Source: an uncultured Actinomycetes bacterium
GTDB lineage: Bacteria > Actinomycetota > Acidimicrobiia > Acidimicrobiales > SZUA-35
DNA length: 34,418 nucleotides
NCBI GenBank assembly: GCA_902826025.1
Contig: CADEDH010000068.1
Span: 1-34,418, forward strand
Direction of reading: 5' to 3'
In this document: positions 32,601 to 34,418 of the stretch, piece after piece
How the letters are laid out: each line of letters opens with the position of its first letter
Numbering within the stretch: position 1 is the stretch's first letter
The notes under the pieces: model-generated
Database searches by the model: none
Seen by the model: the letters and a program-made list of their open reading frames with translations, nothing else
What the model was told of the DNA's origin: nothing
Made by a program: the position numbers and the translations under genes

Positions 32601-33409
32601 TCGACGAGGGCGGACTGATGGATGTGCCGATCAGCTCAGCGGGGATCACCCCGGCCCAGCTGGCGCTACTGGCGTATCTCGTGGTCGCCGCCCGGCCGGG
32701 TGGGGGAGTGGGGCGGGAGCAGATCGCCCTCGAGTTCTGGTCCGAGGAGCACGGCGATGGCACGAGCCGGGTGGTGCGACCCGCCACGGTCAAGCGCCGC
32801 ATGGTGGAGCTGCGGGGGCGGCTGGCCAAGCTGGCGGAGGGTAACGACGGCAAGGTGGTCATGCCCGAAGCTGTCGATGGTCGGTACGGGCTGCGGTTGG
32901 CCAACGACTGGCATGAGCTGCGGTCGGCCCTGCTGCGGGCTGAGAGCTTCGAGGTCGGGTCGGATGCCTGGGCGGCGGCGGTGGACACCATCGTCGCTAC
33001 CGTCCGGCCACCGGGTCTGCTGACGCCGCCCGGTGGGGCCCGCCAGCTGCGGCACTTCGCCTGGATTGACGATCACTATCACTCGCTCGTACAGGATCTG
33101 ACCCGCCGGGTCCTGGTGGTGCTCGCCGAGCAGGCTCAGCTGGACCGGGTCGAAGGCCGGTACAGCAACGCACTCGACGTTCTGGGCCTGGCCCGCTCGA
33201 TCGCGCCCATGTACCCCCGGGAGATCGCGGATGGGCTCGTGGCCACCTACCTGGCACTGGGTGACCCGGTCCGGGCCGAGCAGGAGTGCGAGGCGTACGA
33301 GCGCCAGTTCGACGAGGCCTTCCTAGCCAAGGAGCGGATGGACCCCCAACCCGGGAACCCCCGGGTCCGGCTCAACGACTACCTCAACCACCGGGTTTCC
33401 GATGGGTAG
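29630..33409 (+). CDS. Membrane LysM-BTAD protein
   Basis: A 1259-residue protein. Order: three N-terminal membrane segments (~16-36, 66-90, 115-137); a LysM domain at ~204-260 (VIVPGDCLWDIAVEMTG, NPDLIFPGNVVRIP) that would bind peptidoglycan; a Thr/Pro/Ala-rich linker; a fourth membrane helix (LIIGGLGAAGSMVILAGVA, ~342-360); a ~400-residue cytoplasmic domain of unknown fold; an Asp/Glu/Pro-rich stretch (~770-930); and from ~977 an OmpR-like winged helix plus BTAD/TPR region (LRLELCGPIRLLKV, later HSLVQDLTRRVLVVLAEQ). BTAD domains in SARP-type proteins activate transcription; here the domain is tied to the membrane, so it may signal cell-wall state or filament assembly to DNA or to partner proteins. 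GGAGAA precedes ATG 29630. Such proteins often accompany Tad-like actinobacterial clusters. Confidence 0.85.
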   Translation: MTASSQPQRRHPVGRLTAGIAALAAFVFGVPALLWSAGDGGLLPDPGAGGWEEVRAQLASGLLPEGAVLAAAIPLGWLVWGYLMAMIVTEIVAAWRERGRDDERAEHLSGVRRLVARLLAWAFAGQSMVASLLVVHQSSLPVTAQVAVVDGLGTTDSQPAGMPVPDPAGFERDAYVGFGTAPSADTADPATTIDGASSDREVLERVIVPGDCLWDIAVEMTGDGMNWPAIWSATDLGAQRPPVDPRNPDLIFPGNVVRIPVALIPAPVLDQLRGASPVDAPTKATEAAVLADPGPMGASPTTAPPAPSATTTSVTSAEAAPTTAPPASRRPDLAQDAGVAPVALIIGGLGAAGSMVILAGVARRRHRAMAASRGDQRPPRQAKRTGRTSRRLSAAVPDTMWSPEDLAASWNSLRPSDPGSRQPWCVRWNSAQRVLECAWTPDPGSAADGPAAPPQPGPDSPWRLVEKQDRSGRSVEIWTITEADVPGRPARDVVPAMVGCADGRRGTPGRDGFFINLEAAGIVSVESSRPDLIDPEGVVRALLLQLVANGSVDVHLLNTDLGLADLEAAAIHTDPMALEGAVVAELAGRQELWDDVSSMFVARAADRYSGPLTLVAGPAGDLQSCSHLLSLARAGNVPLVVLALGPLAHAWASFHLEPEPDKHTIRFPSARAVLSFDHLSWASPTESADLIDLINESSRAWIDRPEPVRPVTAPDSHIITWDPDHLPWEQGPPSSARFVSRPDSIEPMELDLGFEEPVSAARPGSSEPSGWDDAADAPPPSSGGESSVGVDQPARDGHTGSRGEGLDDPEVADALWDMLPEADPTTLADPSGESALDDIDWAVVGDDAELEQLLDTTLDELLSGGPGNEADEPGDAGGEEGADGDELIVTSPWDAADSEEPIGAGAVSTASGRAAGSTPTSACGRSAPTARLSRVVPTPRDEAAPDQVRSGDGHLPTAEPTDDATFIGAAGPATTAGLRLELCGPIRLLKVDEGGLMDVPISSAGITPAQLALLAYLVVAARPGGGVGREQIALEFWSEEHGDGTSRVVRPATVKRRMVELRGRLAKLAEGNDGKVVMPEAVDGRYGLRLANDWHELRSALLRAESFEVGSDAWAAAVDTIVATVRPPGLLTPPGGARQLRHFAWIDDHYHSLVQDLTRRVLVVLAEQAQLDRVEGRYSNALDVLGLARSIAPMYPREIADGLVATYLALGDPVRAEQECEAYERQFDEAFLAKERMDPQPGNPRVRLNDYLNHRVSDG

Positions 33410-34418
33410 CCGGCGGGGAGCGGTGAGGGACCCTCGCGCAGTGTCGCCGACGGGGCCCTACACCGATGTGCCACCATCCGCTCGCCGCACGCTCACCATC
33501 GTTCCGGCGCCAGCTGACCGTCGGGACTGGCCCAAACCGCATCCCAACACCGAGGTGCCGAAGTCTGCGACGTTCGTCGGCGTGGCCCACTATTCGAAGA
33601 CGGGGCCGTCGCTGACCAGCGTCGGCTGGAACAGCAGCCTGGCCTCGGACGGCCTTCGGATCCCCGGGGGAGTGCAGGGCATCTTTGAGGACTTCACGCC
33701 CGGGAATATCGAGCCCCTGTGGCATGCAGCGTTTCCGCCCGGCACGCTGCGTGGCCGGATCGGCTACGGACTCTACGGTGTGAGCGGAAGCGGCTACTGG
33801 GCCGTGATCTACAGCCGACACCGCCAACTCGAGGCACTTATGGCGCACGGTGCTGACGCTCGTGCCGCCAAGGCGCTCAGCTGGCCGACACTGGCCCTCG
33901 GGCTCAGCGTCGCCGACATGGAGCGACGCTGGCCGGCACTCAGCCTGCTCGACACTCGGCCCACCACCCGGTGCATGACCGACCCACCGCTCTACACACC
34001 GACTGCGCTCGTCCACCGCCTCCTTGTCGTCGGGATCGCGCCGATCACCCCAATGACGGCGAACCTCAACCTTATCAGCCGCCAGTCCATGGTCTTCGAG
34101 GGCATCCCGTGGTTTGCGTTTCAGGAGAATCCCAACAAGAGGTCGACGTTCGTCACCGAGGTCGACACGGCCGGATTCGCCAGGCGACTCGGCTGGTACC
34201 CGGCGGTCCACGATCAGATCCTGAGTCGCTGCTGGGGCGTCGCCACGGTCGGCGGCGGACGTGGCATGGCGGGTGTCATGCTCCCACGAAGCCTTGATCG
34301 AGTTGTCGGAGCGAGTCAGCGCATCCAGGTCCAGCTCCTCCGTGCCCTCTTGGAAACTCGGGGCTACCGGATCTCTGCCGCCGAGGTGGAGAGCGTCACC
34401 TTCGGAGATGTGACTGAG
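33402..34418 (+). CDS. Unrecognised protein, cut by the right edge
   Basis: An open frame of at least 339 codons starting at ATG 33402, which overlaps the LysM-BTAD stop (TAG 33407-33409), and continuing to the end of the window without a stop. It therefore belongs to the same operon. It starts with a Pro/Arg-rich segment and then has regular globular sequence (VGVAHYSKTGPSLTSVGWNS, GYGLYGVSGSGYWAVIYSRH, LISRQSMVFEGIPWFAFQEN). There is no signal peptide, membrane helix, nucleotide-binding or catalytic motif I could recognise. Tight coupling to the Tad genes makes a cytoplasmic accessory role possible. Confidence 0.75.
   Translation, partial: MGSRRGAVRDPRAVSPTGPYTDVPPSARRTLTIVPAPADRRDWPKPHPNTEVPKSATFVGVAHYSKTGPSLTSVGWNSSLASDGLRIPGGVQGIFEDFTPGNIEPLWHAAFPPGTLRGRIGYGLYGVSGSGYWAVIYSRHRQLEALMAHGADARAAKALSWPTLALGLSVADMERRWPALSLLDTRPTTRCMTDPPLYTPTALVHRLLVVGIAPITPMTANLNLISRQSMVFEGIPWFAFQENPNKRSTFVTEVDTAGFARRLGWYPAVHDQILSRCWGVATVGGGRGMAGVMLPRSLDRVVGASQRIQVQLLRALLETRGYRISAAEVESVTFGDVTE

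Noticed and set aside
1..34418. CRISPR arrays, tRNA or rRNA genes, insertion sequences
   Set aside because: Looked for regularly spaced repeats, tRNA cloverleaf sequence, rRNA signatures and transposase motifs; none was recognised by eye.

Overview
The window is high-GC DNA with actinobacterial style: frequent GTG and TTG starts, many overlapping stop/start codons, a Tad-type type IV filament locus without a visible secretin, a LysM-BTAD protein, and an XRE-TPR regulator of the kind abundant in Actinomycetota. An acidimicrobial or streptomycete-like host fits, but no rRNA, tRNA or core gene fixes the taxon.

Region A (1-7304) is a decayed catabolic island. It has two intact oxygenase genes, a flavin-dependent (luciferase-like) monooxygenase at 556-1860 and a TauD/TfdA dioxygenase at 3120-3950, plus a TetR regulator at 6690-7304. 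Around them lie wrecks: a Baeyer-Villiger-type monooxygenase remnant (1900-2985), a second TauD/TfdA gene with two frameshifts (4294-5114), a fused 4Fe-4S ferredoxin/NrfD remnant (5185-6055), and the C-terminal part of another flavoprotein monooxygenase (6056-6680). The last two face each other across an abrupt junction near 6055. A LivH-like permease is cut by the left edge.

Region B (7572-17061) is plasmid-like. It holds a MobF (TrwC/TraA-type) relaxase-helicase with two perfect inverted repeats just upstream of its start (candidate oriT). It also holds a small HTH protein, a DUF932-type plasmid/phage protein with a one-base frameshift, a promoter overlapped by a perfect palindrome whose half is repeated at the HTH gene, and a sigma-like DNA-binding candidate. 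A 0.7-kb hairpin-rich spacer and a ParA ATPase with an overlapping partner gene complete it. No integrase, replication initiator or attachment site was seen.

Region C (17229-20601) contains an exported protein, a broken ABM-domain monooxygenase, and a minus-strand pair made of a zinc-ribbon/XRE/TPR regulator and a SLOG-fold sensor, with repeated CATATG sites upstream of the pair.

Region D (20761-34418) is a continuous plus-strand cluster for a Tad-like secretion/filament machine: two envelope proteins, a SAF-domain (CpaB-like) protein, a TadZ-like protein with a degenerate P-loop, TadA, TadB, TadC, a 42-residue mini-pilin candidate, three TadE/TadG-like pseudopilins, and a 1259-residue membrane LysM-BTAD protein. 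An unrecognised gene runs off the right edge. Most of these genes overlap by 4-11 nt, so they are probably translated as a coupled unit. The unusual point is a relaxase/ParA module lying directly beside a complete Tad motor. Whether the two cooperate in DNA transfer is a hypothesis, not something the sequence proves.
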